From NCBI GenBank assembly GCA_002415855.1, contig DIAS01000040.1, positions 35,937-99,936 of the forward strand: a stretch of 64,000 nucleotides of DNA. The letters run 5' to 3'. The position numbers and the translations under genes were made by a program. Every line of letters starts with the position of its first letter. Within the stretch, counting starts at the first letter, position 1. Shown piece after piece: positions 27,515-37,263 of the stretch. The notes under the pieces were generated by a model. That model was not told the DNA's origin and did no database searches. It saw only the letters and a program-made list of their open reading frames with translations. Origin of the DNA: Bacteroidales bacterium UBA5072. GTDB taxonomy: Bacteria; Bacteroidota; Bacteroidia; Bacteroidales; UBA10428.

Positions 27515-28888
27515 ATGGCAGTTCAGAAACCTGGTATTCCAAAAGGCACGCGTGATTTCGGGCCGGAAGAGATGTCAAAGCGCAATTATATCTTTCATAC
27601 CATAAAGCGTGTTTTTCAGCGGCATGGTTATGCTCAGATAGAAACTCCGGCCATGGAAAACCTGGATACGCTATTGGGCAAATATGGTGAGGAGGGTGAT
27701 AAACTGCTTTTTAAAATATTGAATTCGGGAGATTTTCTGCAGGGATTTGACCTGAGCTGTCTGCAAAGCAGCGGGGCCAATGCAGCATCACTCCTGATCT
27801 GTGAAAAAGGTCTCCGGTATGACCTTACTGTTCCCTTTGCCAGGTTTGTAGTCCAGCACCAGCATGAAATTCAGTTTCCCTTCAAACGTTACCAGATTCA
27901 ACCGGTATGGCGTGCCGACCGGCCGCAGAAAGGCAGATACCGTGAGTTTTATCAATGTGATGCCGATGTTATCGGGAGCAATTCCCTGCTGAATGAAGCT
28001 GATCTTATTCATATCATTGACGAGGTTTTCCGGGAACTCGGCATCAGGGTTAAGATCAAGCTGAATAACCGCAGGATACTTGCGGGTATTGCTGATTATA
28101 TCGGACAGGCAGATAAAATATCGGATATTACCGTGGCCATTGACAAACTCGAGAAGGTAGGTATTGAAGCGGTAAACCAGGAGCTTCGCTTAAAAGGTAT
28201 CGCTGATGAGGAAATAGGCAAACTGGAACCTCTTTTTGACATCAGGGGCAGCAACCGTGAAAAGCTGGCAAAACTTTCAGAACTTTTGCAACACAGTCAA
28301 TCCGGCATTCACGGCATCGGGGAAGCAGGCCGGCTTCTGGATCTGCTGGATGTGCTTCAGCTGCAATCGGATTATGAACTGGACATTTCTCTGGCCAGGG
28401 GGTTAAATTATTATACAGGCACGATCATTGAGGTCAAGGCCATGGACACAGAAATTGGCAGCATCTGCGGTGGCGGCAGGTATGATGATCTGACAGGCAT
28501 TTTCGGATTGAAGGATATTTCCGGCGTAGGGGTTTCTTTCGGTGCCGACAGGATTTATGATGTGATGGACCAGCTGCAATTATTCCCTGTTGAGGCTGCG
28601 TCAGCTTCCAGGATAATGTTTGTGAACTTTGGCGAGAAGGAAGCACGCTTTTGCTTGTCCCTGCTTGTTAAACTTCATTCGGCAGGGATCGCCGCCGAAT
28701 TGTATCCCGATGCCGCGAAGTTGAAGAAACAATTGTCCTATGCCGATGCCAGACATTTTCGCTATGTAGTTCTTGCAGGTGAAAATGAAATGCAGGAAGG
28801 AATGCTGATCGTGAAAGATATGATCAGCGGTGAACAAGTAAGGGTTGCACCCGATAATCTGTTGGAAATGGCCAAGCGTGAACGGTAA
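27515..28888 (+). CDS. hisS: Histidyl-tRNA synthetase
   Basis: A 457-residue class II aminoacyl-tRNA synthetase charging tRNA-His. The start is the ATG at 27515, giving the conserved N-terminus [16 protein letters not shown]; the open frame upstream of it is not protein-like. Motif 1 lies around residues 30-60. Motif 2 is at [16 protein letters not shown] [19 protein letters not shown] with [13 protein letters not shown]. The histidine signatures are [14 protein letters not shown] and [12 protein letters not shown]. The C-terminal anticodon-binding domain spans about 360-457. The sequence is of normal length. Confidence 0.97.
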   Translation: MAVQKPGIPKGTRDFGPEEMSKRNYIFHTIKRVFQRHGYAQIETPAMENLDTLLGKYGEEGDKLLFKILNSGDFLQGFDLSCLQSSGANAASLLICEKGLRYDLTVPFARFVVQHQHEIQFPFKRYQIQPVWRADRPQKGRYREFYQCDADVIGSNSLLNEADLIHIIDEVFRELGIRVKIKLNNRRILAGIADYIGQADKISDITVAIDKLEKVGIEAVNQELRLKGIADEEIGKLEPLFDIRGSNREKLAKLSELLQHSQSGIHGIGEAGRLLDLLDVLQLQSDYELDISLARGLNYYTGTIIEVKAMDTEIGSICGGGRYDDLTGIFGLKDISGVGVSFGADRIYDVMDQLQLFPVEAASASRIMFVNFGEKEARFCLSLLVKLHSAGIAAELYPDAAKLKKQLSYADARHFRYVVLAGENEMQEGMLIVKDMISGEQVRVAPDNLLEMAKRER

Positions 28889-28905
28889 GGGGTGATGGGT
28901 TTTAT

Positions 28906-31341
28906 TCAGTTTCCTGTAATGATCTCCGCTACAGCAGGCTGCAATCCTTCAGATGTTGCTTTCAGCAAGATCTTTCCGGGTTCCTTGTCCGCCTTTACGA
29001 TCACCAGGCATCTGCCCTGCCAGGCCTTCCGTTCCGGAAGCGTATAACTTTCCAGGCTAAGCGGGTTGGCATTACCTGTTCCCACGATACTGCCAGGACC
29101 GGCAATCTCAAATTTCACGAGGTTCTCCGCCTTGGGATTCCTGGTCCCTGAGGAATCTGTCAATTCAACGGTAACATAGCACAGATCCTGTCCGTCGGCC
29201 TTGATGTCGGCGCGGTCGGCGGATAACCGCAACTTTGCCGGTGCCTGTGCCGTTTTCAACTCACAGGTACTGATGAGTTTTTTTCCATGATAACCCGTGG
29301 CTTTAAGCACACCTGGCTGATAAGGGACCTGCCAGCCGGCCATGAACCGGGTTTCACGGTTGACTGTCTTTCTGCCCAATGATGTTCCGTTCAGAAAGAG
29401 CTCAACCTGCTCACAGGAAGAATAAACAGTTACCTCCAAGGGCTTATCGGTGTATGTTTCCCAATTCCAGTCGGCCACCGCGTCGTACCAATGCCATTTT
29501 GACCAGGATTGCCGGTTGGGATTCAGCGCGAAAGAAGGCACAGGCGGCGTGATAAACATTGATACCTGACCGTCTTTCCAGAGGGCATCGCGGTAATATG
29601 ACTGTGGCCTTTTCCAGCCGCAGATATCAATATCACCGCAAAAAGCCAGATTCCACGGAAAGAAATTCTGCTCCTGCCAGTATCCGCGCCAACCAATACT
29701 GGCCTCACCGATATAATCAAATCCTGTCCACACGAAATCGCCGATCACCCAGGGGTAATCAATCACATCCATCCAGCTTTGAAAAGCTTCCAGCGGATAA
29801 GACTCCGTTCCGACCATGATACGTTCCGGGACCCTGGTATGGTCATCAAGGTAGATGCTGGCTTTGAGATGATCACCTCCGGCCGCGTAGTTGTAACCGG
29901 CAACATCCAGAACCGCAAAATACGGATCCTTGTCCGGTTTAAGGTCGTTCACGGCTGAGGTCACTGCCCTGGACGCATCGAGACTACGGACAAAATCGCC
30001 TAATTCCCGGGCGGTTTGAACCACTTCCGGCGTATGCCGATTGGGGATTTCGTTGCCAATGCTCCACATGATCACAGACGGGTGGTTAAAATCGCGGAGG
30101 ACCATACTTTCAATATCCTTTTTCCACCAATCGCGGAAATACAAGTGATAATCAAAGGGATTTTTCTCTTCTGCCCACATATCAAAGGCTTCATCGATAA
30201 CGAGAATTCCCAGTCTGTCGCATGCATCCAGTAAAGCAGGTGAGGGAGGATTATGGGAGCATCTGACAGCATTGAAACCTGATGCTTTCATCAGTTCTAT
30301 CTTCCTTTCTTCCGCCCTGTCATATGACTTTGCACCCAAAGGTCCGTTATCATGATGAAAGCATGCTCCTTTCAGTTCAACGGACTTTCCGTTCAGGGTG
30401 AAACCTGCGACCGGACTAAAAGCTACCGTTCTTATCCCAAACAGGTTTTCTTCCTGATCACGCAAAGTGTTGTCGGCATATACCTCCCCATGAGCGGTAT
30501 ACAAGGCAGGATCATCCGGTGACCACAATTCAGGATTTGCCACTTCCAGTTCCTGTACAAACTCATATCGCTGGCCGGGTCCAAGGGTTCTAAGTGATTC
30601 TGAGCGGCCGTTCCTTTCTCCCTTCCGGTCTTCTATCGTGGTAACAAGCTTTACTTCAACCGTCCGGTCACCCTGGTTGACTATGCTTGTCCTTACACTT
30701 ATCGCGGCCATTCCCGGGGTAATTACGGAAGAAGTGATCTGAGTCCCCCATGGCAGGATATGAACGGGCTCATCCATGGTCAACCACACATGGCGGTATA
30801 TACCTGATCCGGAGTACCACCGGCTGTTTTCTCCTTCATTCCTGACCTTAACGGCAATTACATTGCGATGGCCCGGGTCGATAAATCCGGAAACATCATA
30901 GAAAAATGAAGAATAACCATAGGGATGGCTGCCCAGGTAATGGCCGTTAAGCCAGCATTCAGCATTCATATATACGCCGTCGAACCGCAGCGTAACGGAT
31001 TTCCCCCTTGTGTTTTCAGGCAGAACAAAGGTTTTCCGGTACCAACCTGTTCCTCCGGTAGTAAATCCGCCACTTACCTGACTGATGGCATTCGAGTCGA
31101 ACGGTGTGTGATTTGCCGAAAAGTCCGCCGGGCAGCCCGGCAGGTCCTCAATACTCCAGTCATGGGGCAGATCAACTATCCGCCACCGGGAATCATCAAA
31201 TTCGGGCTGCTCAGCACGCTGGGCAGCGCCCCGGTGAAAGCGCCAGTCAGCGTCGAACAGACCGTTCTTCTCAAGGTGCGTTTGGGCGAATGATGCCGTC
31301 AGGGATGCTGCCAGCAGCAAAACGAGCATTTTTATTTTCAT
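28906..31341 (-). CDS. Glycoside hydrolase family 2 (beta-galactosidase type), exported
   Basis: An 811-residue glycosidase with a signal peptide (residues 1-19, ending TASFAQ). The layout is sugar-binding domain, immunoglobulin-like domain, then the TIM-barrel with acid/base Glu431 in MWSIGNEIPN and nucleophile Glu513 in VGTESYP. C-terminal Ig-like domains (DUF4982-like) follow from about 610. The expected reaction is retaining hydrolysis of beta-galactosides or a related sugar. It is the last gene of a minus-strand glycan cluster, 18 bp after the Gfo/Idh gene. Confidence 0.93.
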   Translation of the reverse strand: MKIKMLVLLLAASLTASFAQTHLEKNGLFDADWRFHRGAAQRAEQPEFDDSRWRIVDLPHDWSIEDLPGCPADFSANHTPFDSNAISQVSGGFTTGGTGWYRKTFVLPENTRGKSVTLRFDGVYMNAECWLNGHYLGSHPYGYSSFFYDVSGFIDPGHRNVIAVKVRNEGENSRWYSGSGIYRHVWLTMDEPVHILPWGTQITSSVITPGMAAISVRTSIVNQGDRTVEVKLVTTIEDRKGERNGRSESLRTLGPGQRYEFVQELEVANPELWSPDDPALYTAHGEVYADNTLRDQEENLFGIRTVAFSPVAGFTLNGKSVELKGACFHHDNGPLGAKSYDRAEERKIELMKASGFNAVRCSHNPPSPALLDACDRLGILVIDEAFDMWAEEKNPFDYHLYFRDWWKKDIESMVLRDFNHPSVIMWSIGNEIPNRHTPEVVQTARELGDFVRSLDASRAVTSAVNDLKPDKDPYFAVLDVAGYNYAAGGDHLKASIYLDDHTRVPERIMVGTESYPLEAFQSWMDVIDYPWVIGDFVWTGFDYIGEASIGWRGYWQEQNFFPWNLAFCGDIDICGWKRPQSYYRDALWKDGQVSMFITPPVPSFALNPNRQSWSKWHWYDAVADWNWETYTDKPLEVTVYSSCEQVELFLNGTSLGRKTVNRETRFMAGWQVPYQPGVLKATGYHGKKLISTCELKTAQAPAKLRLSADRADIKADGQDLCYVTVELTDSSGTRNPKAENLVKFEIAGPGSIVGTGNANPLSLESYTLPERKAWQGRCLVIVKADKEPGKILLKATSEGLQPAVAEIITGN

Positions 31342-31359
31342 GCCTTTTCCGGAGAAATT

Positions 31360-32802
31360 TCAGAACAGACTATTGATCAGGGACCTTTGCGGATCGATGG
31401 GATACTTTTCATCCGGGGCGAAGAAGGCCTTGCGTTTTATCCATTTGCCCCGGGTAAAATCGGGGAAATCGACCAATGAACCGCCTCTGGCGACCGACAT
31501 TTCAGAAAGCGCTGAAACAGCGCTCCAGGCAGCTGCATCATAAGCATCGAGGGGAACCGGCTGCTTATCCCTGACGGCTTGAAAAAAGTCACCCAGCATG
31601 ATGTAATCCATGCCGCCATGACCACCGCCTTCGGCTTCCTTTCCGTGCTCACGCCAGTATTTGTGGTCATACCGGTCCATCCACCCGGCTGAATCATCCC
31701 ACTCATGAGGCACTTTCGATTTTCCTTCCACGTATATCGTATCGCCGTCGTTGTACCAGAGACCGCTTGTTCCTTCAACCCTGAAACCCAGAGAATAGGG
31801 CCTCGGAAGGCTGGTATCATGGGTTACGATGATTGTTTCTCCATTGGCACATTTGATCATGGATGTGACAATGTCACCGAGGTTGAATTCAATATTGGCG
31901 TAAGGATGCTGCGTTCCTCCATTGTCGACGATGAACTTGTGCAATCCCCGTGATTTGGTGGCCATGGCGGATAGTGTGAGGAAACGGTTCCCCCTGTTGA
32001 TATCAAGGTAATTGGCAACGGGACCAATGCCATGTGTGGGATAAAGGTCGCCATTGCGCCTGATGGCATGTAATCCTCTCCACTGTGCCTCAGAATAAGC
32101 CTTAGCACCCATTATTAAAGGTCCCCCGCTGGCATAGTCATAATGGATACCGTCATTGAACTTTACGGAACGCAGATCATGTTCATAACCGCACCGGCAA
32201 TGGATAAGCTCTCCAAAAAGCCCTGTGCGGACCATATTGAGCACTGCCATTACATCGCGCCTATAGCATACATTTTCAAGGATCATCAGCTCCTTTCCTG
32301 TTTCTTCGTGGACATTGACAAGGTCCCAGCACTCCTCGAGGGTATTTGCCGCGGAAACCTCAACCGCCGTATAGGAAATCCCGGCTTTCATAGAGGCGAC
32401 TGACATCGGTACATGCCATTCCCAGGGAGTGGCAATGATAACGGCATCCAGTTCTTCGTTTTTCAGCATATCCTCAAACGAAAGCTCATGTCCGGTATAT
32501 ACGCTGGGTTCTTTCCTGCCATTGGAGGCTAGCAGCTTCAAGGCGGCATCCAGCGATGGTTTCTGAATATCACATATTGCGGCAATCTCAATGTTCTTAA
32601 GAGCCATGGTGTCATTCAGGTGGCTCCGGCCCCGGCTTCCCACGCCAATAAATCCGGCTTTTACAGGTGCCGTTGGATCATCAGCTCTTTCAACCTGCTT
32701 TCCGGTTTCCGCAAACAATTGTCTGTCTGCCAGATTCAATCCAAGAAGACCGGCACCGGTCAGGGCACTTTTGCGAATGAAATCTCTGCGATTATTCTTC
32801 AT
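31360..32802 (-). CDS. Gfo/Idh/MocA family oxidoreductase, GH109-like, Tat-exported
   Basis: A 480-residue protein with a twin-arginine signal (RRDFIRKSALTGAGLLGLNL), so exported folded, presumably with bound NAD. A Rossmann domain starts VKAGFIGVGSRGRSHLND, followed by the GFO/IDH/MocA C-terminal domain with EVSAANTLEECWDLV and GGPLIMGAKAYSEAQWRG. Bacteroidota members of this type include GH109 alpha-N-acetylgalactosaminidases that use NAD in hydrolysis. Whether this one is a hydrolase or oxidoreductase is not certain. It lies between GH2 and GH51 genes with gaps of 18 and 25 bp. Confidence 0.88.
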   Translation of the reverse strand: MKNNRRDFIRKSALTGAGLLGLNLADRQLFAETGKQVERADDPTAPVKAGFIGVGSRGRSHLNDTMALKNIEIAAICDIQKPSLDAALKLLASNGRKEPSVYTGHELSFEDMLKNEELDAVIIATPWEWHVPMSVASMKAGISYTAVEVSAANTLEECWDLVNVHEETGKELMILENVCYRRDVMAVLNMVRTGLFGELIHCRCGYEHDLRSVKFNDGIHYDYASGGPLIMGAKAYSEAQWRGLHAIRRNGDLYPTHGIGPVANYLDINRGNRFLTLSAMATKSRGLHKFIVDNGGTQHPYANIEFNLGDIVTSMIKCANGETIIVTHDTSLPRPYSLGFRVEGTSGLWYNDGDTIYVEGKSKVPHEWDDSAGWMDRYDHKYWREHGKEAEGGGHGGMDYIMLGDFFQAVRDKQPVPLDAYDAAAWSAVSALSEMSVARGGSLVDFPDFTRGKWIKRKAFFAPDEKYPIDPQRSLINSLF

Positions 32803-32827
32803 GTTGATACAGTATGTATTACCTGGT

Positions 32828-34375
32828 TCAATTCATTTCAAGCATCACTACCGAAGCGGCAGGAAGTATTACGGTCAGGATATTCCGGTTAAGTTTGGCA
32901 CCGCTGAAAGTAACAGGTTTCACATTCCCGGGACCGGAGAAGGTATTGTGTGCCGAGAGTTCTCCGGCTGTAAGCAATGTTCCGGAAAGGTTGCCGGGCA
33001 GCGCACCGCGTATTTCGATGTTTAATTCAACCGCCTTGTGCGGATCGGCATTGGTAAATGTCACATGTATTTTTCCGGCCTTGTTCTTCGATGCTGACGC
33101 AGAAACTGCAGGGATTGCGTCACCCTGCCAGGAATATATGGGTGACTTAAAGCTAAGCGGTATCAAGGCTGCGTTCTGATGTACCTTATACATCTCGAAG
33201 ACATAATAGGTAGGTGTTAGCACCATTTTATCGCCATCGGTGAAAATGATCGACTGCAATACATTGACCAGCTGGGCGATGTTGGCTCCTTTCACCCTGT
33301 CGCTGTGATTGTTGTAAATATTAAGATTGATGCCTGCAACCAATGCATCCCGCAGTGTATTCTGCTGAAACAGGAATCCTGGATTGGTTCCAGGTTCCAC
33401 ATCATACCATGTGCCCCATTCATCCACGAACAGTCCGACTTCTTTTTTCGGATCATACTGATCCATGATGGAAGAATGCCTTGTGATCAGCTCTTCCATA
33501 AACAGGGTATGTTTGATGGTGGAGAAGTACTCTGCCTCTGTGAACTGCGTGGCTGAGCCCTTCTTTTCCCATGTACCGGGGATGGTATAGTAATGCAGGG
33601 AGACCCCGTTGAGCATATCATGCGGAATATTCTTCATCAGAGTTTCCATCCAATGGTAATCATTTGAATTAGGTCCGCCGGCGATCTTAAAAAGCCTGTT
33701 GCTTCCATAATTACGGGCATAAGTGGCATAACGCCGGTACTGGTCAGCATAGAATTCAGCCGTCATATTTCCTCCGCAACCCCAGTTCTCATTGCCAACA
33801 CCCCAGAATTTTACCTTCCAGGGCAGTTCCCGGCCGTTCATCCTGCGCAGCTCAGCCATCGGACTTTTACCATCGAAAGTTATGTATTCCACCCACTTTG
33901 ACATTTCTTCGACAGAACCGCTTCCGACGTTTCCGCAGATATAGGGCTCGGCTCCCAGTTGCTCACATAAATCGAGAAATTCATGCGTACCAAAGCTGTT
34001 ATCCTCTACCACTCCCCCCCAATGGGTGTTGACCATTTTTGGGCGGTTTTCACGAGGTCCGATCCCATCCATCCAGTGGTATTCATCGGCAAAGCATCCG
34101 CCCGGCCACCTGAGATTCGGTATGTTTATCCTTTTGAGCGCATCAACAACATCATTTCTGATACCCCTGTTATTGGGAATTGTTGAGTTTTCACCGACCC
34201 ATAAACCACCATAGATACAATGTCCGAGATGTTCGGAAAAATTTCCATAGATATGACGGCTAATGGTATCTGCAGTCTGATCGGTATTCAGGACCAAACC
34301 AGCAACCTGTGCGGACAATGATACCGGCACAGCAAGCATGGTCAATGCAAAACTGTATGTAAAGAATTTTCGCAT
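32828..34375 (-). CDS. Alpha-N-arabinofuranosidase, GH51, exported
   Basis: A 515-residue retaining glycosidase removing arabinofuranose side chains from arabinans, arabinoxylan or arabinogalactan. It has a signal peptide (residues 1-22, ending LSAQ). The catalytic acid/base is the Glu in [12 protein letters not shown], the nucleophile the Glu in [11 protein letters not shown], and the N-terminal [15 protein letters not shown] block is diagnostic. A beta-sandwich domain forms the C-terminus. It is the first gene of the three-gene glycan cluster and suggests plant-type arabinogalactan as substrate together with the GH2 enzyme. Confidence 0.95.
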   Translation of the reverse strand: MRKFFTYSFALTMLAVPVSLSAQVAGLVLNTDQTADTISRHIYGNFSEHLGHCIYGGLWVGENSTIPNNRGIRNDVVDALKRINIPNLRWPGGCFADEYHWMDGIGPRENRPKMVNTHWGGVVEDNSFGTHEFLDLCEQLGAEPYICGNVGSGSVEEMSKWVEYITFDGKSPMAELRRMNGRELPWKVKFWGVGNENWGCGGNMTAEFYADQYRRYATYARNYGSNRLFKIAGGPNSNDYHWMETLMKNIPHDMLNGVSLHYYTIPGTWEKKGSATQFTEAEYFSTIKHTLFMEELITRHSSIMDQYDPKKEVGLFVDEWGTWYDVEPGTNPGFLFQQNTLRDALVAGINLNIYNNHSDRVKGANIAQLVNVLQSIIFTDGDKMVLTPTYYVFEMYKVHQNAALIPLSFKSPIYSWQGDAIPAVSASASKNKAGKIHVTFTNADPHKAVELNIEIRGALPGNLSGTLLTAGELSAHNTFSGPGNVKPVTFSGAKLNRNILTVILPAASVVMLEMN

Positions 34376-34405
34376 GGTTTAAGCAATAGAATAAAAAAAA
34401 GATAT

Positions 34406-35539
34406 TTAGAACCTGGTCATCCAGGCCTCCGGAAAAATCTCCTCGCGTATACGTTTGAGCTCCTTCACGGCCATTTCCTTGTCACTGAAGGAAGCGAAGC
34501 TTACAGCGTGCAGATTGCCGATCTTTCCGAATTTCTCAGCATTGAATCCCTTATTCCTGAGCGATTTAACCAACTCATCCGCGTTGATTTCATCCCTGAA
34601 GCAACCGGCAACGATATAATACCGCAGCTCTTCGGCAGACTGAGTCTCATCCCCGGATTCCAGGGCTGGTGCCTCCCTGAAAATAATTGCCGTATCTGTG
34701 GCTGCGAGCCTCACAGAATCGGTCAGGTCCTGAAAGATGGAATCCATCATACCTGCCGGGACTTCCTCCTTTTCCTTAAAAAGCCCCCTGATTTTATCGC
34801 CAAGCACAAACCATGCAATTACTGCAGCATTGGCCAGTAAAACCAGGATCACCAGTTTCACCACAAGATTGGCAATGTTCAGGGACGATTTTTCAGGACG
34901 GGACTCACCTTCCACCTGATCTACTGCCGGTGAAGGTTCCGGCTCAGCAGGAGTCACTTCGGGCGTAGCAACAACAGGGACTTCTTCCGGAATGGTAACG
35001 GGACTTTCCGGGACCGGCTCCTCTGAATTTTCCTTAAGATCATCCTGTGGTGTGACCGGAATGGGTTCTTCAACCTTTTTTTCAGGGGTCACAGGTTTAT
35101 TTCGCGCAGCGGGGACTTTCCTGCCTGTACGTCTTGTCTCATTCTTCAGCTGCGAACGCTCTTCCTCGCTTGCTGTATCAGGAAGCTCCAGTTCAATTTC
35201 AGATGTTTTGTCGGGTACCCTGTCCTTGCCTTCACTTTCAAAAACAACCTTTCCGCTGCTGTCCTTTTCCAGCATGCCAATACCTTTGAGCTTATAACCC
35301 TTGCCGCTGTCGAGCAATTTTGTGACATTCAATACATAATCCGCAACCAGCTGACGGGCTGTTTCCAGTTCCACGCCCTCGGATTTGGCTATGGCTTCAA
35401 TGAGTAATCCGTCGTTGTACCGAAGGAATTCATTAAACACTATGATCCTTGGGTCTTTTTGTTTGATAATAAAGGCGCCGAAATCTGGTATTATTACCCT
35501 GAGGTTGCTGTTTAACAAAGCGTTAATACTTTTCTCCAT
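34406..35539 (-). CDS. HU-domain / SPOR-domain membrane protein
   Basis: A 377-residue Bacteroidota-type fusion. Residues about 1-100 resemble the CCDC81-like prokaryotic HU domain (LLNSNLRVIIPDFGAFIIKQ then GYKLKGIGMLEKDSSGKV). A long Pro/Glu/Val-rich linker (about 110-220) follows, then one transmembrane helix (about 228-248, LVVKLVILVLLANAAVIAWFV). The C-terminal SPOR domain (about 300-377, starting RYYIVAGCFRDEINADEL) should bind denuded septal peptidoglycan. A cytoplasmic DNA-binding-like domain joined to a periplasmic cell-wall domain hints at a division or nucleoid-linked role; that is inference. Confidence 0.87.
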   Translation of the reverse strand: MEKSINALLNSNLRVIIPDFGAFIIKQKDPRIIVFNEFLRYNDGLLIEAIAKSEGVELETARQLVADYVLNVTKLLDSGKGYKLKGIGMLEKDSSGKVVFESEGKDRVPDKTSEIELELPDTASEEERSQLKNETRRTGRKVPAARNKPVTPEKKVEEPIPVTPQDDLKENSEEPVPESPVTIPEEVPVVATPEVTPAEPEPSPAVDQVEGESRPEKSSLNIANLVVKLVILVLLANAAVIAWFVLGDKIRGLFKEKEEVPAGMMDSIFQDLTDSVRLAATDTAIIFREAPALESGDETQSAEELRYYIVAGCFRDEINADELVKSLRNKGFNAEKFGKIGNLHAVSFASFSDKEMAVKELKRIREEIFPEAWMTRF

Positions 35540-35761
35540 GAGGTCGGAAGCAGTTTTTAATTAAAAATAGCAGGTGAAAGTTACAGGTTGAAAGTTAAAT
35601 CCAGTTCTAAATTACACCAAAATATTAATTTTAAAGGAATATATGAAAGGCAAAGTGTAAAAATTTTGGCTATAAATAAAAAGCGAATAAAATGGAGACC
35701 GGAATACCGGACTTTATTTTTTTGTTGCTATCTTGCAATACCATACAGTAAACATGAACCT

Positions 35762-36517
35762 ATGAATTCGAAAAAAATCCTGGGCATTGACATCGGTGGT
35801 TCCGGCATCAAAGGTGCACCAGTTGATATCAAGACCGGCAAGCTACTGGAAGATAGATTCAGGGTACCAACGCCCGAACCTTCCACCCCTCAAAAGGTTG
35901 CCAAAGCCATAAAAGAACTGGTGAAGCATTTTAATTGGGATGGTCCCATCGGATGTGGATTCCCTGCTGTTGTGCAAAATGGTATGGTAAAAACGGCAGC
36001 CAACATTGATAAGTCATGGATCAATACCGATGCCAGAAAACTGTTCAAGGAGGCCACTAAACTTCCTGTTTGGGTTCTCAATGATGCAGATGCTGCAGGA
36101 TTGGCTGAGGTGAAACTGGGGGCAGGCGCAGGTTTCAAGGGGGCTATCGTGGTGCTTACCATTGGAACGGGTATCGGCTCCTCGCTGTTTATCAAAGGAA
36201 AATTGTACCCGAATACAGAATTCGGTCATGTTGAATTCAAAGGCATGGACGCAGAAGCTTATGCCTCTGACAACGCACGGAAGAAGGAAGAGCTGGATTG
36301 GGAAACATGGGGAAAAAGGCTGAACGAGTACCTTTCGCATATTGAATTCCTTTGCTGGCCCGAATTGATCATTATTGGCGGCGGCGCAAGCAAGAAACTT
36401 GATCTTTTCAAGGATCAGCTAAACCTGAAAGCCAAAGTGGTACCGGCAAAGTTCCTCAATGAAGCCGGGATTATCGGAGCTGCTATGGCAGCTAAGGTCA
36501 ACATCAAGAAACATTAA
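35762..36517 (+). CDS. ppgK: Polyphosphate glucokinase (ROK family)
   Basis: A 251-residue ROK-family sugar kinase. The start is the ATG at 35762, directly before [19 protein letters not shown], the phosphate-binding loop; the upstream open frame begins at a TTG and is not protein-like. The catalytic Asp is in [13 protein letters not shown], and a second phosphate motif is [13 protein letters not shown]. The C-terminal [15 protein letters not shown] block is typical of PPGK enzymes, which phosphorylate glucose with polyphosphate (or ATP) instead of ATP only. It overlaps recR tail-to-tail by 14 bp. Confidence 0.9.
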   Translation: MNSKKILGIDIGGSGIKGAPVDIKTGKLLEDRFRVPTPEPSTPQKVAKAIKELVKHFNWDGPIGCGFPAVVQNGMVKTAANIDKSWINTDARKLFKEATKLPVWVLNDADAAGLAEVKLGAGAGFKGAIVVLTIGTGIGSSLFIKGKLYPNTEFGHVEFKGMDAEAYASDNARKKEELDWETWGKRLNEYLSHIEFLCWPELIIIGGGASKKLDLFKDQLNLKAKVVPAKFLNEAGIIGAAMAAKVNIKKH

Positions 36518-37118
36518 AGGGGATCCTGTTCAGGATTGACCTGCCCAGGGTAATTTCATCGGTATATTCCAATTCATCACCGATTGATACTCCTCTTGCC
36601 AGCGTTGAGAACACAGGATTATACTGGCTCAGCCTGCGGAAGAGGTAAAAATTGGTAGTATCCCCTTCCATCGTTGCGCTTAAAGCAAGGATGATCTCTT
36701 TGATCCCGCCCTGCTTCAGGCGGTCCTCAAGACTGCCGATATTGAGGTCGGAGGGCCCCAGTCCGTCCATGGGAGAAATTATGCCACCCAGTACATGGTA
36801 AACGCCCCTGTACTGTTGTGTATTCTCAATGATCATGACATCCTTGATGTTTTCCACAACGCAGATGGTGGTGTGATCACGCCGGTTATCGGCGCATACC
36901 GGACAGATATCCTCATCACAAATATTCCTGCATATCTTACAGAATCTTAACTCAGTACCCAGCTTAATAATGGTGGTCCCGAAAGCCTCCAGGGAAGCGC
37001 TGTCCTGCCTGAGCATGTGCAATACCAGGCGGAGTGCTGTTTTCTGCCCAATCCCGGGCAATGTGGCAAATTCATTGACTGCTGTTTCAAGCAGCTTCGA
37101 AGGAAAGTTTAAATTCAT
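36504..37118 (-). CDS. recR: Recombination mediator protein RecR
   Basis: A 204-residue protein of the RecF(O)R recombinational repair pathway, which helps load RecA on gapped DNA. The N-terminal helix-hairpin-helix ([17 protein letters not shown]), the four-cysteine zinc finger ([16 protein letters not shown]) and the Toprim domain ([14 protein letters not shown] and [17 protein letters not shown]) are all intact, as is the C-terminal [14 protein letters not shown]. Length and order are normal. Its 3' end overlaps the convergent ppgK gene by 14 bp. Confidence 0.97.
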   Translation of the reverse strand: MNLNFPSKLLETAVNEFATLPGIGQKTALRLVLHMLRQDSASLEAFGTTIIKLGTELRFCKICRNICDEDICPVCADNRRDHTTICVVENIKDVMIIENTQQYRGVYHVLGGIISPMDGLGPSDLNIGSLEDRLKQGGIKEIILALSATMEGDTTNFYLFRRLSQYNPVFSTLARGVSIGDELEYTDEITLGRSILNRIPFNVS

Positions 37119-37263
37119 GACATGAATAATAATCTGTTAATCCGCTTTGACAGGACTTAATTACCCGATAAAACTTGCCAAAATTAATCTTTTATTCCTG
37201 CCTCTGTTTTTCACATGGTTTGTTTTTAGTATTCTTGCAATTAAAAGTACCAAATATTATAAA

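Noticed and set aside
35588..35761. Upstream extension of the glucokinase starting at TTG
   Set aside because: The extra residues are not protein-like, and the phosphate-binding motif normally lies at the N-terminus.
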